Assembly (NCBI GenBank): GCA_026390245.1
Contig: JAPLGI010000156.1
Span: 1 to 18,150 of the forward strand
Reading direction: 5' to 3'
DNA: 18,150 nucleotides
Source of the DNA: Caldisericota bacterium
Lineage (GTDB): Bacteria; Caldisericota; Caldisericia; Cryosericales; Cryosericaceae
Shown here: one piece after another, positions 17,446 to 18,150 of the stretch
How positions within the stretch are numbered: the first letter of the stretch is position 1
Layout: each line of letters opens with the position of its first letter
The notes under the pieces: model-generated
The model's database searches: none
What the model saw: the letters and a program-made list of their open reading frames with translations, nothing else
What the model was told of the DNA's origin: nothing
Program-made: the position numbers and the translations under genes

Positions 17446-17451
17446 TGATGT
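17432..17451 (+). repeat. Direct repeat ATTTGATGT at the secD promoter
   Basis: ATTTGATGT occurs at 17432-17440 and again at 17443-17451, an 11-base period (about one helical turn). The second copy covers most of the -10 hexamer. Such a pair could bind a regulator on one face of the helix, or be chance in an AT-rich promoter. Confidence 0.5.
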
Positions 17452-17476
17452 GTTGTCGAAACGAGGAGGAACCACA

Positions 17477-18150
17477 ATGCGGTCGAAAGTAACAGCAAGT
17501 CTTATTCTTGTGATTGTCGTGGCAATCGTCGCTGGGGTGATCAACTACCAGGGGCTGATTGCCAAGAATCCGAAGCTGGCACCGAAGCTTGGACTTGACC
17601 TCAGCGGTGGCGTGCGCATTGTGCTCGAAGCGCAGGACACGGAGGCAGTCAAGGCCACAAGCGAGGCCATCGATGCAGCAGTTGTCGTCATTGACAAGCG
17701 TGTCAACGCGCTGGGTGTCAGTGAGGCGATTGCCGTGCGCCAGGGGACGAACTCCAAGCGTATCGTCGTCGAGCTTCCCGGCTGGGAAGATCCCGAGCGT
17801 GCGAAGGAGATCATTGGCAAGACCGCCCTTCTCGAGTTCAAGACAGAGGATGGCAAGGTTGTCGTCAGCGGCAACAACCTGACGGATGCCAAGCTGGTGT
17901 TCAGCCAGGCGCAGGAGAGTCTTGGCGAGCCTCAGATCGCTTTCACGCTGAATGCGGAGGGCAAGGCTGCGTTTGCGACCGCTACCCAGGCGAACATCGG
18001 GAAGAAGATCACCATCTATCTGGACGGCAAGGTCCTGATGAGTCCAACGGTCGAGACAGCTATTACCGACGGTCAGGGCGTGATCACTGGAGGGTTCACA
18101 GCTGAACAGGCAAGCAACGATGCGCTGTTGCTCAAGAGCGGATCGCTTCC
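17477..18150 (+). CDS. secD: Protein translocase subunit SecD, 3' end outside the window
   Basis: Only the first 224 codons are present; the frame is open to the window edge. SecD with SecF uses the proton gradient to help SecYEG move proteins across the inner membrane. The N-terminus has one membrane segment (about 7-23), then LGLDLSGGVRIVLEA (38-52; most homologues have LGLDLQGG), VVIDKRVNALGV (70-81), the TALLEFK strand (116-122) and GGFTAEQASNDALLLKSGSLP (205-225), which in the family lies just before the C-terminal membrane bundle. GAGGAGG at 17463-17469 supports the ATG at 17477. It follows queA and tgt as in many bacteria, but yajC, often found between tgt and secD, is absent. secF is expected just outside the window. 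Confidence 0.93.
   Translation, partial: MRSKVTASLILVIVVAIVAGVINYQGLIAKNPKLAPKLGLDLSGGVRIVLEAQDTEAVKATSEAIDAAVVVIDKRVNALGVSEAIAVRQGTNSKRIVVELPGWEDPERAKEIIGKTALLEFKTEDGKVVVSGNNLTDAKLVFSQAQESLGEPQIAFTLNAEGKAAFATATQANIGKKITIYLDGKVLMSPTVETAITDGQGVITGGFTAEQASNDALLLKSGSL

Overview
The window is a gene-dense, housekeeping stretch of a bacterial chromosome. It holds one tRNA gene and fifteen protein genes, the last cut off by the window edge, all on the + strand. Neighbouring genes overlap or are a few bases apart. No gap exceeds 300 bases; the longest is 161 bases, between hflX and queA. I see no mobile element, CRISPR array, phage module or pseudogene. Base composition looks moderately GC-rich throughout and I see no compositional break. 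The organism is a bacterium with RNase Y, RodZ, Lon, ClpXP and a queuosine pathway. Gene order (rodZ-rimO-...-recA-rny and queA-tgt-secD) resembles that seen in Firmicutes, Thermotogota and related lineages, but several proteins depart from usual motifs. An uncommon or uncultured phylum is plausible; I cannot name it from the sequence alone.

Layout. (1) 35-5629: tRNA-Leu(UAG) followed 14 bases later by tig (trigger factor), then clpP, clpX and lon. This is a protein folding and degradation cluster with overlapping or near-touching genes. (2) 5640-8321: rodZ-like cell-shape gene, rimO (ribosomal protein S12 methylthiotransferase) and thpR (2',3'-cyclic phosphodiesterase / 2'-5' RNA ligase family), all coupled to each other and to lon. 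(3) 8373-11064: recA with its own promoter, then rny. (4) 11033-15073: uvrC, a small membrane protein (phage-holin-4 superfamily, YvlD-like), a YcdX-like PHP-domain phosphohydrolase and the ribosome-associated GTPase hflX, joined by overlaps. (5) 15235-17391: queA and tgt (queuosine tRNA modification) behind a good promoter with a palindrome over its -35 box. (6) 17477 onward: secD, with its own consensus-like promoter and no yajC before it.

Functionally the window joins translation-linked folding (Tig), ATP-dependent proteolysis (ClpXP, Lon), RNA and ribosome maturation or quality control (RimO, RNase Y, HflX, QueA/Tgt), DNA repair (RecA, UvrC) and export (SecD). I do not find a convincing undescribed multi-gene system. 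The most notable signals are local: a UvrC ending right after its endonuclease domain with no room for the usual C-terminal HhH pair; a tRNA-Leu with C at position 33; a tRNA gene set so close to tig that tRNA processing may define the tig mRNA 5' end; an inverted repeat over the queA promoter; repeated elements at the secD promoter; and unusual substitutions in RecA, ClpP, QueA, Tgt and HflX.
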